Shown here: in pieces, positions 11,333-20,870 of the stretch
How the letters are laid out: every line of letters starts with the position of its first letter
Position numbering within the stretch: the stretch's first letter is position 1
Assembly (NCBI RefSeq): GCF_004784465.1
Contig: NZ_SRRU01000005.1
Coordinates: forward strand, 124,001-188,000
Reading direction: 5' to 3'
DNA length: 64,000 nucleotides
Source: Streptomyces griseoluteus
GTDB lineage: Bacteria; Actinomycetota; Actinomycetes; Streptomycetales; Streptomycetaceae
Notes under the pieces: generated by a model
What the model was told of the DNA's origin: nothing
Database searches by the model: none
The model's input: only the letters and a program-made list of their open reading frames with translations
Translations under genes and position numbers: made by a program

Positions 11333-12414
11333 GAACTCGCTACCTCTCGCAGTCGCTCGGCCGCGCGCTCCGGCGGCACGTCGTTGATGAAGACGCTCAT
11401 GCCGGACTCGGAACCCGCGAGGAACTTCAGCTTGCCGGAAGTGCGGCGGATGGTGAAAAGCTCCAGGTGGAGCGCGAAGTCGTCGCGCGTCACCCCGTCG
11501 AAGCCGGGGAGGTCGCCGAACGGCGCCTGGTGCCAGGCCGCGATGTACGGCGTCGGCGCCACGGCCTCGTCGCCCTCCGCACCCTCCGGCCGCCCGAAGA
11601 TCCGGTCGAAGCGCCGCAAGAGTTCCAGATAGACCTGGGGGAATTCTGTGCGCGCGGCCTCGTCCAGGGCGAGCAGGTCGGGCACCCGGCGCTTGGGGTA
11701 GAGGTGGACCTCGTAGGGCCAGTGCGCGGCGAACGGGACGAAGGCCGCCCAGTGTTCACTCTCCAGGACGACCCGGTCACCGGCGAGTTCGCGTTCCAGG
11801 ACGGTGTCGAAGAGGTTCTCCCCGCCGGCCCCGGCCTTGTGGTCGGCGAGCGAGCGGAGCATCAGCGCGGTGCGCGGGGTGATGAACGGGTAGGCGTAGA
11901 TCTGGCCGTGGGGGTGACCCAGCGTCACCCCGATCTCGGCGCCCCGGTTCTCGAAACAGAAGACCTGCTTGACGGAGGGCAGATGGGACAGCTCGGCGGT
12001 GCGGTCGGTCCACGCCTCCAGCACCAGCCGCGCCTGCTCGTCGGTGAGGGAGGCGAAGGACGCGTCGTGGTCGGAGGTGAAGCAGACGACCTCGCAGCGG
12101 CCGGAGTCCCCGGCGAGGGAGGGGAAACGGTTCTCGAACACGACCACGTCGTAGCCGGCGTCCGGGATCTCGCTGAGCCGCCCGTCCCGGCTGGGGCAGA
12201 GCGGGCACTCGTCGGCCGGAGGGTGGTAGGTGCGGCCCTGGCGGTGGGAGGCGACGGCCACGGAGTCGCCGAGCAGCGGGTCCCGGCGGATCTCGGAGGC
12301 GGTGACCGTGGGCTCCAGCGGACGCCGGTCCACCGCGTCGCGGACGGTGTCGTCCCGCAGGTCGTAGTAGACCAGCTCACGCCCGTCGGCCAGCCGGGTC
12401 GAGGTCTTCTTCAC
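11329..12414 (-). CDS. galT: galactose-1-phosphate uridylyltransferase
   Basis: Transfers UMP between UDP-glucose and galactose-1-phosphate. 361 residues from GTG 12414, chosen for the GAGGAG site just upstream. It contains the active-site HPHGQ (in [13 protein letters not shown]) and the zinc-ligand-like [10 protein letters not shown]. It heads galT-galE-galK, the order known in Streptomyces. Confidence 0.95.
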   Translation of the reverse strand: MKKTSTRLADGRELVYYDLRDDTVRDAVDRRPLEPTVTASEIRRDPLLGDSVAVASHRQGRTYHPPADECPLCPSRDGRLSEIPDAGYDVVVFENRFPSLAGDSGRCEVVCFTSDHDASFASLTDEQARLVLEAWTDRTAELSHLPSVKQVFCFENRGAEIGVTLGHPHGQIYAYPFITPRTALMLRSLADHKAGAGGENLFDTVLERELAGDRVVLESEHWAAFVPFAAHWPYEVHLYPKRRVPDLLALDEAARTEFPQVYLELLRRFDRIFGRPEGAEGDEAVAPTPYIAAWHQAPFGDLPGFDGVTRDDFALHLELFTIRRTSGKLKFLAGSESGMSVFINDVPPERAAERLREVASS

Positions 12415-12429
12415 GCGGGACTCCTCGCT

Positions 12430-12530
12430 CTCACTCAACACAAACAAACATAACAAACCACAACCCGACAACGGACGGCACGATCACAATCGAACAAAGA
12501 TCCCCAACAGAACTGTTCAAATAATGAACG
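12430..12530. promoter_or_regulatory. gal operon / symporter control region
   Basis: The divergent gap is unusually A/T-rich for this genome. Read toward galT, it has repeated TTTGT-like hexamers (complement of CACAAACAAACATAACAAACC at 12439-12459), reminiscent of the repeats at galP1 of S. lividans. An inverted repeat GTTCA-AATAA-TGAAC at 12515-12529 lies closer to the symporter. Both are candidate operators; the regulator is not in the window. Confidence 0.5.
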
Positions 12531-12581
12531 CCGCGGCGTAGGTTCCGCTCTGGATCAGTTCGCGCAACGAAGCGAGTTCTC

Positions 12582-14294
12582 ATGCAGACCCCCCCGACCG
12601 GACCCGCGCCCCTGGCGGCGGGCCCCAGCTATCTGGCGGCGGAGCTACGGCTCCCCACCAACTGGCTCGACTACACGATCCTGGCCATCTACTTCGTCGT
12701 GGTTCTCGGCATCGGCTTCGCGGCCCGCCGCTCGGTGAAGACCAGCCTGGACTTCTTCCTCTCCGGACGCTCGCTGCCCGCCTGGATCACCGGCCTCGCC
12801 TTCATCTCGGCGAACCTGGCGGCCACCGAGATCCTGGGCATGGCGGCCAACAGCGCCCAGTACGGCGCCTACACCGTGCACTGGTACTGGATCGGCGCCA
12901 TCCCGGCCATGGTCTTCCTCGGCCTGGTGATGATGCCCTTCTACTACGGCAGCAAGGTCCGCTCGGTCCCCGAGTTCCTGCTGCTGCGCTTCGACAAGGC
13001 CGCCCACCTGCTCAGTTCGATCCTGTTCGCCTTCGCCGCCATCCTGATCGCGGGCGTGAACCTGTACGCCCTGGCGATCGTGGTGGAGGCCCTGCTCGGC
13101 TGGCCGCAGTGGGTGGCCATCGTGGTGGCGGGCGCCTTCGTGCTCGGCTACATCACGCTGGGCGGTCTCTCCTCGGCGATCTACAACGAGGTGCTCCAGT
13201 TCTTCGTGATCCTGGCCGCCCTCATCCCGATCACCGTCCTCGGCCTGAAGAAGGTCGGCGGCTGGGACGGCCTGACCCACAAGCTGGACGCGGCCCACGG
13301 CCACAACTTCACCACCGCCTGGGGCGGCACCGGCATCGGCAGCGCCAACCCGCTGGGTGCCAACTGGCTGACCATCGTGCTCGGTCTCGGCTTCGTGCTG
13401 TCCTTCGGCTACTGGACGACCAACTTCGCCGAGGTGCAGCGCGCGCTGTCCGCGAAGAACCTCTCCGCCTCCAAGCGCACCCCGCTGATCGCGGCCTACC
13501 CGAAGATCTTCATCGTCTTCCTGGTGATGATCCCCGGCCTGGTCGCCGCCGCCCTGGTCCCGAAGATCGGCCAGCCCGGCTCGGGGCTCCAGTACAACGA
13601 CGCGATCCCCTATCTGATGCAGGAGCTGCTGCCCAACGGTGTGCTCGGCATCGCGGTCACCGGTCTGCTCGCCGCGTTCATGGCGGGCATGGCGGCCAAC
13701 GTGTCGTCCTTCAACACGGTGTTCACCACCGACATCTGGGCCCGCTACGTGAAGCCGGGCCAGGAGGACGCCTACTACGTCCGCTTCGGCCGCTGGATCA
13801 CCGTGATCGGTGTCGCCGCGTCGGTCGGTACGGCCTTCCTGGCGTCGTCGTTCTCCAACATCATGAGCTACCTCCAGACGCTGTTCTCCTTCTTCAACGT
13901 CCCGATGTTCGTGGTCTTCATCGTCGGCATGTTCTGGAAGCGCGCCTCGGCCAAGTCCGGCTTCTGGGGCCTGCTCGCCGGTACCGCGACCGCGATGGTG
14001 AACTACTTCGTGTTCTACAAGGAGGGCATCATCTCGATCCCCTCCGACCAGGGCGCCAACTTCGTCTCCGCCATCGCCGGCTTCGTCGCGGGCGCGGTCG
14101 TGATGGTCGCGGTGTCGCTGTTCACCAAGCCCAAGCCGGCCGAGGAACTCCAGGGCCTGGTCTACGGCACCACGTCGCCGGGCATGACCGAGGCACCCGC
14201 CGAGGGTGACGACGCCTGGTACCGCAAGCCCGCCCTGCTCGGCTGGGGCGCGGTCGTCCTGGCCGCCGCCTGCTACATCCCGTTCTCGTTCTGA
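12582..14294 (+). CDS. sodium/solute symporter (SSS family), probable galactose importer
   Basis: 570 residues and about 14 membrane segments. It has the SglT-like features FFLSGRSLPAWITGLAFISANLAATEILGM in helices 1-3 and a long run of hydrophobic segments to the C-terminus. SSS carriers couple Na+ entry to uptake of sugars, amino acids or vitamins. Galactose is inferred as substrate because the gene diverges from galTEK and shares its control region. The next gene, a small membrane protein, starts 21 bases downstream and is probably co-transcribed. Confidence 0.88.
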   Translation: MQTPPTGPAPLAAGPSYLAAELRLPTNWLDYTILAIYFVVVLGIGFAARRSVKTSLDFFLSGRSLPAWITGLAFISANLAATEILGMAANSAQYGAYTVHWYWIGAIPAMVFLGLVMMPFYYGSKVRSVPEFLLLRFDKAAHLLSSILFAFAAILIAGVNLYALAIVVEALLGWPQWVAIVVAGAFVLGYITLGGLSSAIYNEVLQFFVILAALIPITVLGLKKVGGWDGLTHKLDAAHGHNFTTAWGGTGIGSANPLGANWLTIVLGLGFVLSFGYWTTNFAEVQRALSAKNLSASKRTPLIAAYPKIFIVFLVMIPGLVAAALVPKIGQPGSGLQYNDAIPYLMQELLPNGVLGIAVTGLLAAFMAGMAANVSSFNTVFTTDIWARYVKPGQEDAYYVRFGRWITVIGVAASVGTAFLASSFSNIMSYLQTLFSFFNVPMFVVFIVGMFWKRASAKSGFWGLLAGTATAMVNYFVFYKEGIISIPSDQGANFVSAIAGFVAGAVVMVAVSLFTKPKPAEELQGLVYGTTSPGMTEAPAEGDDAWYRKPALLGWGAVVLAAACYIPFSF

Positions 14295-14315
14295 TCGCGG
14301 GAGGATGAGGAAACC

Positions 14316-14654
14316 ATGACCGACGAATCCCCCCGCCCCGAGCACGGCGCGACCGAGCAGGACGTCCAGCGCGAGGTCACCGAGCTGGAGGGCAAGTCCG
14401 CCACCGCGGCCCGCATCTTCGACCTGCGGCGCATCATCGGCGGCCTGTTCGTGCTGTACGGCATCATCGTCACGATCACCGGCATCACCGACTCCCAGGC
14501 CGCGATCGACAAGGCCGAGGGCGTCAACATCAACCTGTGGACCGGCATCGGCATGCTGATCCTCGGTGTGTTCTTCCTGGCCTGGCTGAAGCTGCGGCCG
14601 ACCCCGCCGCCGCTGCCCTCCGAAGACGCGGGCGACGAGGAGCCCGTGCACTAG
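14316..14654 (+). CDS. small two-helix membrane protein, co-transcribed with the symporter
   Basis: 112 residues with a clear GGGAGGATGAGG leader before ATG 14316. An acidic hydrophilic N-terminus of about 40 residues precedes two membrane segments (IIGGLFVLYGIIVTITGIT and INLWTGIGMLILGVFFLAWLKL), then a Pro-rich acidic tail. It resembles small membrane partners seen next to symporters; whether it modulates transport is not known. Confidence 0.8.
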   Translation: MTDESPRPEHGATEQDVQREVTELEGKSATAARIFDLRRIIGGLFVLYGIIVTITGITDSQAAIDKAEGVNINLWTGIGMLILGVFFLAWLKLRPTPPPLPSEDAGDEEPVH

Positions 14655-14666
14655 GGCGTGACCGGG

Positions 14667-14704
14667 ACGGAGCCGGAGCTGTGGGACTACAGCTCCGGCT
14701 CCGT
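14667..14704. terminator. bidirectional terminator hairpin
   Basis: Perfect 16-bp stem (ACGGAGCCGGAGCTGT / ACAGCTCCGGCTCCGT) with a 6-base loop, between the small membrane gene and the convergent response regulator. The right arm includes that regulator's stop codon. Confidence 0.88.
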
Positions 14705-15379
14705 CGTGTGCGGGGCCGCACCGGCACGGTCCAGCAGGCCGGTGCGGGCCGCGAGGGCGGCCGCCTCCAGCCGGGAGCCGACGCCCAGTTTCATCAGCAC
14801 CCGCTGCACATGGGTACGGGCGGTGCTGGGCGCTATCCCCATGCCGGCCGCGATCAGCCGGGTGTCCTCGCCGTCGGCGACCCGGACCAGCACCTCCACC
14901 TCGCGCGGGGTGAGCAGCCTGAGCAGCCGCTGGCCCTCGTCGTCGGGCTGCACGGCCGGGTTCAGCAGCTCGGCGAAGGCGCCCTGGAGCAGCTGGGGGG
15001 CGACGGCGGCCTCACCGGCGCGGGCCTTCAGGATGGCCCGCTCGACCCCCTCGATGCGCTCGTCGTGCCGTACGTACCCGGCGGCGCCCGCCGCGAAGGC
15101 GGCCGCGATGCCGCGCGGGGACGGGACCGGGCCGAGGACCAGGACGGCCACCTGCGGGCGCTCCCGCTTGATGCGGGCCACCGGGTCGAACGCGCCCGGC
15201 TCGGCGGGTGCCGCGGTGCCCAGCAGGCACACCTCGGGGGCGCGCGATATCACCAGCTCGGCCGCGCCCGCGGCCGGCGCCGCCGCCGCGAGCACCCGGT
15301 GCCCGCGCAGCTTCAGCGCCGACGCCAACGCCTCCGCCAGCAGGCGGTGGTCGTCGACGACCATGAGCCGCACTCCCAT
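14687..15379 (-). CDS. atypical orphan LuxR-type response regulator
   Basis: 230 residues, receiver plus LuxR helix-turn-helix (LTPREVEVLVRVADGEDTRLIAAGMGIAPSTARTHVQRVL). The acidic pair Asp9-Asp10 is kept. The phosphoacceptor position in strand 3 reads EVCLLGT, with Gly54 where Asp is expected, and the GYVLKD-type lysine motif reads GYVRHD. It probably works without phosphorylation. No kinase is nearby. Confidence 0.85.
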   Translation of the reverse strand: MGVRLMVVDDHRLLAEALASALKLRGHRVLAAAAPAAGAAELVISRAPEVCLLGTAAPAEPGAFDPVARIKRERPQVAVLVLGPVPSPRGIAAAFAAGAAGYVRHDERIEGVERAILKARAGEAAVAPQLLQGAFAELLNPAVQPDDEGQRLLRLLTPREVEVLVRVADGEDTRLIAAGMGIAPSTARTHVQRVLMKLGVGSRLEAAALAARTGLLDRAGAAPHTTEPEL

Positions 15380-15449
15380 AGAGCAACCCCCCAGTCCCTC
15401 CGATGTCCCGGAAGTTACACGCTCGGGGCGCCTGCCGTGCGGGCTTCGC

Positions 15450-17096
15450 TCAGTCGCGGGTGCCGAAGGCCACCACGCAGTTCTTGTCCTTGTCGAAGTT
15501 CCCGAGCGGCTTGGCCGCGTTCGGCGCCGCCATGAACAACCTGCCCTGGCTGTACCGGTACTCCGAGAAGCCGGGCTGGAGACCGGTCTGCAGGGCGCGG
15601 TCGGCCTGGTCGGCGGGCAGCTCCATCAGCGTCGTGGACTTGAAGCTCGCGCCGTCGATGCTGACGATCTGACCCCCCTTGTCGTACGGCGGGTTCTTGT
15701 ACGCGATCAGGTTGCCGCCGTCCATGCGCAGCGGGAACAGCGTGTAGTCCTCGCCGGCCGCGGCGCGCTGCCCGGTCTGCCTGCCGGTGGCGAGGTCGAA
15801 GGCGACGACCTCGTTGGTGCGGCTGAGCTTGCTCTTGCCGCCGCTGCTGTGCGCCTTGGTCGCCAGGTACAGCTTGCCCTGGCCCGCGGCGACGCCCTTG
15901 CACTCCTCGACGAGGGTGATGGTGTCGCACTCGCCGTCGTAGGTGTCGCCCGAGACCGGGATACGGGCCAGCAGCCTGCCGGTGCGGTTGTCGATGGAGA
16001 AGTAGTCCGAGACCCCGCTGCCGCCGCTCGCGCTGTGCCCGGCGTCCGCGCCGACCACCAGCGGGTCGGTGGAGACGATGCCCGCGTACTCGATGCCGGC
16101 GCCCATCTTGTACTCGGAGATCACCTTGCCCGAGATGGGGTCGACGTTCTGGATGCTGAGGGTGCGGTTGCCGTACGCGCCGCACTTGCGGACCGCGACC
16201 AGCTTGGTGCCGCCGCCGTAGCCGACGTCGTCGCAGTCGTCGCCGGGCTTGGGCTGCCAGAGCACCTTGCCGGTGCCGATGTCGTAGGCCGCGCCGCCGT
16301 CGAGACCGCCGACCGCGACGGTCTTCCCGGCGACGGTGACGTTCTGGAACGTGGTGGCGAACTCACCGGTGCCGATCGACTTGGTCCACAGCTTGGTGCC
16401 GGCCCGGACGTCGATGCCCGCGACCTGGGTGCAGCCGGGGCGGCTGGTCTTGGTCGGCATCGAGGGCTGGTAGACGATGCCGGTGCGGCCGTCGGCGGTG
16501 ACGTGCTCGGTGGCCGCGCAGACCGGGCCGGGGAGCTTGAGCGTCCACTTCTTGTGGCCGTCGGCCGGGTCGTACCCGGTGATCTCGGCGATGCCGCTCT
16601 TGGCGTAGACACCGGCGCTCAGCCAGGAGCCGGGCGTGGTGACGACGTTCTCCTCGGTCTTGGGCTGCGGGACCTTGAACAGGACGTCGGCGGCCGGGTT
16701 GTCCGGCACCTTCTCCTTGCCGCCGGCCGCGGTGCCGGTGCCGTCCTTGTCGCCCCCGGCGCGCGTGCTTCCGCCGCCTGTGTCGGAGGAACGGGAGTAC
16801 CAGACGCCGGAGCCGATGATCAGGCCGATGGCGACGACGGCCGCGAGGATGATCAGCGCGATGGCGCGGTTCTCCCTGGCACGGACGTTGTCACCCGCCA
16901 CGACCGTGGGCGGCTGAGCGGGGTAGCCGTAGCCCGGCTGCTGCGGTGCGGCGGGGTAGCCGTAGCCGGACTGCGGCTGCGGCGGGGCTGCCTGCGGGTA
17001 GCCGTAGGTCGGCTGCGGACCGGCCGGCGGGACGGCCGGGGTCGGCGGGGTGGGCGGCTGGTCCTGGGGCGGTCCTGCGGGCGGCTGGTCGCTCAT
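15450..17096 (-). CDS. membrane-anchored PQQ-like beta-propeller protein (paralogue 1)
   Basis: 548 residues. A Pro/Gln/Tyr-rich cytoplasmic tail of about 65 residues with GYGYP repeats, a basic stretch, and one membrane helix (AIALIILAAVVAIGLIIGSGVWY, about 78-100) are followed by an extracytoplasmic domain. That domain has repeated strands ending in W/F-x-L/V units (DPADGHKKWTLKL, AGTKLWTKSIG, GTGKVLWQPKPG), a PQQ-like propeller. Cysteine pairs may form disulfides. Function unknown. It lies just downstream of its paralogue and is probably in the same operon. Confidence 0.8.
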   Translation of the reverse strand: MSDQPPAGPPQDQPPTPPTPAVPPAGPQPTYGYPQAAPPQPQSGYGYPAAPQQPGYGYPAQPPTVVAGDNVRARENRAIALIILAAVVAIGLIIGSGVWYSRSSDTGGGSTRAGGDKDGTGTAAGGKEKVPDNPAADVLFKVPQPKTEENVVTTPGSWLSAGVYAKSGIAEITGYDPADGHKKWTLKLPGPVCAATEHVTADGRTGIVYQPSMPTKTSRPGCTQVAGIDVRAGTKLWTKSIGTGEFATTFQNVTVAGKTVAVGGLDGGAAYDIGTGKVLWQPKPGDDCDDVGYGGGTKLVAVRKCGAYGNRTLSIQNVDPISGKVISEYKMGAGIEYAGIVSTDPLVVGADAGHSASGGSGVSDYFSIDNRTGRLLARIPVSGDTYDGECDTITLVEECKGVAAGQGKLYLATKAHSSGGKSKLSRTNEVVAFDLATGRQTGQRAAAGEDYTLFPLRMDGGNLIAYKNPPYDKGGQIVSIDGASFKSTTLMELPADQADRALQTGLQPGFSEYRYSQGRLFMAAPNAAKPLGNFDKDKNCVVAFGTRD

Positions 17097-17156
17097 CGTG
17101 GGGTACCTCGAAGCGGCTGGTGGGGACGGCGGGCGCGGCGGGGAGGAGGGCGTGGG

Positions 17157-18896
17157 CTACTTGCCGTAGGCCATCATCAGCTTCTCCTCGGAGTCGTCCT
17201 GGCCGCTCAGCCGGTTGGTGGCGATGAAGAAGCGGCCGCCGGACCAGACCGTGGTGGCGTCGAAGAAACCGTTCTCGATCTTCGCCGCGCCGTCCGGGTT
17301 CTGGAGCAGCGTGGTGGGCCGGTGCGCGCCGGAGCCGGTCGGGATGGACAGCACCCGGCCGCCCTGGGTGTAGGCCGCGTCGGCGTAGGCGATGAGGTTG
17401 CCGCCCTGGAGTCCGACCGGGGCCATCGGGCGGGCGAGCGGGGACTTCACCCGCCACTTCTCCTTGCCGTCGGCGAGGCCGATGGCGATGATCTCGTTCG
17501 CGCCGGTGGTGGACTCGGTGGGCAGGTACAGGGTCTTGGCGTCCACCGCGACGGCCTGGCAGTTCTGCAGGCCGCGGTCCAGGGAGAGGAAGCCGCAGCC
17601 GGGGGCGAACTTCTTGTCGACCTCGACCTCGGAGGTGAAGCGGCCGCGGCTGTCGAGGGTGGAGATGTTCCACGCCTTCTTGTCGCGGTTGGTCAGGTAG
17701 ACGACCAGCGGGTTCAGGGAGAAGACGCGCTCGGCCCGCCAGCCCTTGGTGACGACACGGGTCCACTTCGCCTTGCCGGTGGCCGGGTCCAGTTCGCGGA
17801 TCTCGTCGCGTTCCTTGGCGCCGCCCGCCCCGCAGGAGGCCACCTGGACCAGGCGCCCGCCGTCACCGGCGTATCCGGCCGGGTAGCAGTCCGTGCCGTA
17901 CTTCTTGAGGTCGTACAGCTTCTTGCCGGTGGCCGCGTCGTAGGCGGTGCCCGACATGTCGCGGCCGGCCATCAGGGTCCTGCCGGCCAGCGTCAGCTCG
18001 ATGCTGCGGGTGCTGTCGAACAGGGCGGAGCCGTCGGCGACCTGGGCGTGCCAGCCCTTCTTGCCGGTGTCCAGGTCGATCTGCTGGAGCTGGTTGCACT
18101 TGGCGCGGTCGGTGGTGCCGTTCATGTACGCGACGACGATCCTGCCGTCGGCGCCGGCGCGCTTGGTGACCGCGCAGACCTCGTGCGGCAGGGTGATCGC
18201 GGCCCAGGCGGGCGTGCCGTCCGCGACGCGGAAGCCGACGACCTCCTTGTACGCGGCCTTCACCGCGGTCTTCCCGGTGACCCAGAGGCCGGGAGCGTCC
18301 GCGCCGTTGCCGGGGGCGTCGGGGGCGGACTTGTACCAGAGGACCTTCGCCTCGCCGGGCTTGCGGCCCGCGTTGAGGTCCTCGGCGTCCGCGCGGCCGT
18401 CGCCTTCGCCGTCGCCGGTGTCGGCGGAGGGGGACGCGGTGGCGGAGTGCTCGGTGTCGCCGCTGGGGTGGGCGACGGGCTTGTCGTCGTCCCCACCGCC
18501 ACTGGTGACGGCGTACACGGTGCCGCCGACGAGCAGCAGCGCGACGGCCACCGCCCCGGCTATCAGCGCGGTGCGCTTCTTGCCGCCGGGCGGCTTGCCG
18601 GGGGCACCGGGGTGCGGGTAGGTGCCGTAGGGGGCCTGCCCGTAGGGGCCGGGGGTCTGGCCGTAGGGACCGGGAGCCTGGCCGTAGGGACCGGGCTGGG
18701 CGTACGGGCCGGGGGCCTGCTGGGGGTAGCCGTAGCCGGGCTGCTGGGGAGCGCCGAACCCGCCTTGCGACGGCGGCTGTTGAGGCGCGCCGAAGCCCCC
18801 CTGCGGCTGGCCCTGCGGCGGCTGGCCCTGCGGTGGCTGATTCTGCGGCGGGCCGAAGCCGCCGTGCGGCGGCTGACCGGGCGGCGGCTGGCTCAT
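17157..18896 (-). CDS. membrane-anchored PQQ-like beta-propeller protein (paralogue 2)
   Basis: 579 residues from ATG 18896, preceded by a GGGGGAG site. Built like its neighbour: a Pro/Gly/Gln/Tyr-rich N-terminus with repeated GPYGQAPGPYGQ-type units, a helix (ALIAGAVAVALLLVGGTVYAV), then a propeller with blades such as LDTGKKGWHAQV, ATGKKLYDLKK and ADGKEKWRVKS. PQQ-like propellers often act as outer scaffolds (as in BamB) but no partner is evident. The gap to paralogue 1 is 60 bases. Confidence 0.8.
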   Translation of the reverse strand: MSQPPPGQPPHGGFGPPQNQPPQGQPPQGQPQGGFGAPQQPPSQGGFGAPQQPGYGYPQQAPGPYAQPGPYGQAPGPYGQTPGPYGQAPYGTYPHPGAPGKPPGGKKRTALIAGAVAVALLLVGGTVYAVTSGGGDDDKPVAHPSGDTEHSATASPSADTGDGEGDGRADAEDLNAGRKPGEAKVLWYKSAPDAPGNGADAPGLWVTGKTAVKAAYKEVVGFRVADGTPAWAAITLPHEVCAVTKRAGADGRIVVAYMNGTTDRAKCNQLQQIDLDTGKKGWHAQVADGSALFDSTRSIELTLAGRTLMAGRDMSGTAYDAATGKKLYDLKKYGTDCYPAGYAGDGGRLVQVASCGAGGAKERDEIRELDPATGKAKWTRVVTKGWRAERVFSLNPLVVYLTNRDKKAWNISTLDSRGRFTSEVEVDKKFAPGCGFLSLDRGLQNCQAVAVDAKTLYLPTESTTGANEIIAIGLADGKEKWRVKSPLARPMAPVGLQGGNLIAYADAAYTQGGRVLSIPTGSGAHRPTTLLQNPDGAAKIENGFFDATTVWSGGRFFIATNRLSGQDDSEEKLMMAYGK

Positions 18897-18964
18897 CAGC
18901 GCTGCTCCCCCTCGTTCACTGATTTTTAGCCTACGAACCGCCTTTCTATCACCGACCGGCGACA

Positions 18965-18992
18965 GCACAGGGGCCCGCGCGGACCCCTGTGC
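18965..18992 (-). terminator. terminator hairpin after the ABC-F gene
   Basis: Near-perfect inverted repeat (GCACAGGGG...CCCCTGTGC, one internal mismatch) between the ABC-F stop and the start of the propeller gene. Confidence 0.65.
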
Positions 18993-19061
18993 CCAAGGGC
19001 GAACCACCCCGTGATGCGGCCGTTACGGACCCGCCGGTATGGCCGGATTCCGCCGTACGCG

Positions 19062-20870
19062 CTACGCGTCCTCCGCCAGCTCCAGCCAGCGCAGCTCCAG
19101 TTCCTCGCGCTCGCCGGCGAGTTCGCGCAGTTCCGCGTCGAGTTCGGCGACCTTGGCGAAGTCGGTGGCGTTGTCCGCGATCCGGGTGTGCAGCTTGGAC
19201 TCCTTGTCGGAGATCTTGTCCAACTGCCGCTCGATCTTCTGGAGTTCCTTCTTCGCGGCCCGCTGGTCGGCGGCGCTCCTCTCCGTGGCGGCCGGGGCGG
19301 GCGCGGCGGCGGCCGAGCGCTGGGCGACGGCCTCCTCCATGCGCAGCCGGCGCTCCAGGTACTCGTCGATGCCGCGCGGCAGCATGCGCAGGGCGCCGTC
19401 GCCGAGGAGGGCGTACACCTTGTCGGTGGTGCGCTCGACGAAGAACCGGTCGTGGGAGATGACGACCATCGAGCCGGGCCAGCCGTCGAGGACGTCCTCC
19501 AGCTGGGTCAGGGTCTCGATGTCCAGGTCGTTGGTGGGCTCGTCGAGGAAGAGGACGTTGGGCTCGTCCATGAGCAGGCGCAGCAGCTGGAGCCTGCGGC
19601 GCTCACCGCCGGAGAGGTCGCCGACCGGCGTCCACTGCTTCTCCTTGGTGAAGCCGAACGTCTCGCAGAGCTGGCCCGCCGTCATCTCGCGGCCCTTGCC
19701 GAGATCGACGCGCTCGCGCACGCGCTGCACGGCCTCCAGCACCCGCCAGTTCGGATCGAGTTCGGCGACCTCCTGGGAGAGGTAGGCGAGCTTGACGGTC
19801 CTGCCGACGTTGACCTTGCCGCCCGCGGGCTGCTCCTCGCCGCCGGAGCGGGCGGCCTCGGCCATGGCCCGGAGCAGGGAGGTCTTGCCGGCGCCGTTGA
19901 CACCGACCAGGCCGATGCGGTCGCCGGGGCCGAGCTGCCAGGTGACGTGCTTCAGCAGTTCCTTGGGGCCGGCGGTGACGCTTACGTCCTCCAGGTCGAA
20001 GACCGTCTTGCCGAGCCGGGAGGAGGCGAACTTCATCAGCTCGCTGCTGTCGCGGGGCGGCGGTACGTCCTTGATCAGCTCGTTGGCGGCCTCGACGCGG
20101 AAGCGGGGCTTGGAGGTGCGGGCGGGGGCGCCCCGGCGCAGCCAGGCCAGCTCCTTGCGGACCAGGTTCTGCCGCTTGGTCTCCTCGGTGGCGGCGATGC
20201 GCTCCCGCTCGGCACGGGCGAAGACGTAGTCGGAGTAGCCGCCCTCGTACTCGTACACCGTGCCGCGCTGGACGTCCCACATGCGGGTGCAGACCTGGTC
20301 CAGGAACCAGCGGTCGTGGGTGACGCAGACGAGTGCCGAGCGGCGCTCGCGCAGGTGCCGGGCGAGCCAGGCGATGCCCTCGACGTCGAGGTGGTTGGTG
20401 GGCTCGTCCAGGACGAGGAGGTCCTGCTCCTCGATCAGCAGCTTGGCGAGCGCGATCCGGCGCCGCTCACCGCCGGACAGCGGACCGATGACCGTGTCCA
20501 GCCCCTTGGGGAAGCCCGGCAGGTCCAGCCCGCCGAACAGCCCGGTGAGCACGTCCCTGACCTTGGCGTTGCCCGCCCACTCGTGGTCGGCCAGGTCACC
20601 GATGACCTCATGCCGGACGGTGGCCTCGGGGTCCAGCGAGTCGTGCTGGGTCAGCACCCCGATCCGCAGCCCCCCGGAGTGCGTGACCCGCCCGCTGTCG
20701 GCCTCCTCGACCTTGGCGAGCATCCGGATCAGCGTGGTCTTCCCGTCGCCGTTGCGCCCGACGACCCCGATCCGGTCCCCTTCCGACACACCGAGCGAGA
20801 CGCCGTCCAGCAGGGCCCGCGTGCCGTAGACCTTGCTGACGTTCTCGACATTGACCAGATTGACGGCCAT
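19062..20870 (-). CDS. ABC-F family ATPase (Uup/TlrC-like)
   Basis: 602 residues with two nucleotide-binding domains and no membrane segments, hence ABC-F: soluble proteins that act at the ribosome E site. Domain 1 has Walker A GRNGDGKTT (Asp in place of the usual Ala/Ser), LSGGERRR and DEPTNHLD. Domain 2 has GVNGAGKTS, LSGGERRR and DEPTNDLD. The inter-domain linker is about 230-310, and a charged coiled coil (500-600) ends the protein as in Uup. The mix of features does not decide between a housekeeping and an antibiotic-resistance ABC-F. Confidence 0.92.
   Translation of the reverse strand: MAVNLVNVENVSKVYGTRALLDGVSLGVSEGDRIGVVGRNGDGKTTLIRMLAKVEEADSGRVTHSGGLRIGVLTQHDSLDPEATVRHEVIGDLADHEWAGNAKVRDVLTGLFGGLDLPGFPKGLDTVIGPLSGGERRRIALAKLLIEEQDLLVLDEPTNHLDVEGIAWLARHLRERRSALVCVTHDRWFLDQVCTRMWDVQRGTVYEYEGGYSDYVFARAERERIAATEETKRQNLVRKELAWLRRGAPARTSKPRFRVEAANELIKDVPPPRDSSELMKFASSRLGKTVFDLEDVSVTAGPKELLKHVTWQLGPGDRIGLVGVNGAGKTSLLRAMAEAARSGGEEQPAGGKVNVGRTVKLAYLSQEVAELDPNWRVLEAVQRVRERVDLGKGREMTAGQLCETFGFTKEKQWTPVGDLSGGERRRLQLLRLLMDEPNVLFLDEPTNDLDIETLTQLEDVLDGWPGSMVVISHDRFFVERTTDKVYALLGDGALRMLPRGIDEYLERRLRMEEAVAQRSAAAAPAPAATERSAADQRAAKKELQKIERQLDKISDKESKLHTRIADNATDFAKVAELDAELRELAGEREELELRWLELAEDA

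Noticed and set aside
14658..18929. Very long (about 1400-codon) plus-strand open frame
   Set aside because: It runs antisense to three well-supported genes and its Val/Gly/Ala-rich product is typical of the reverse complement of Streptomyces coding DNA.
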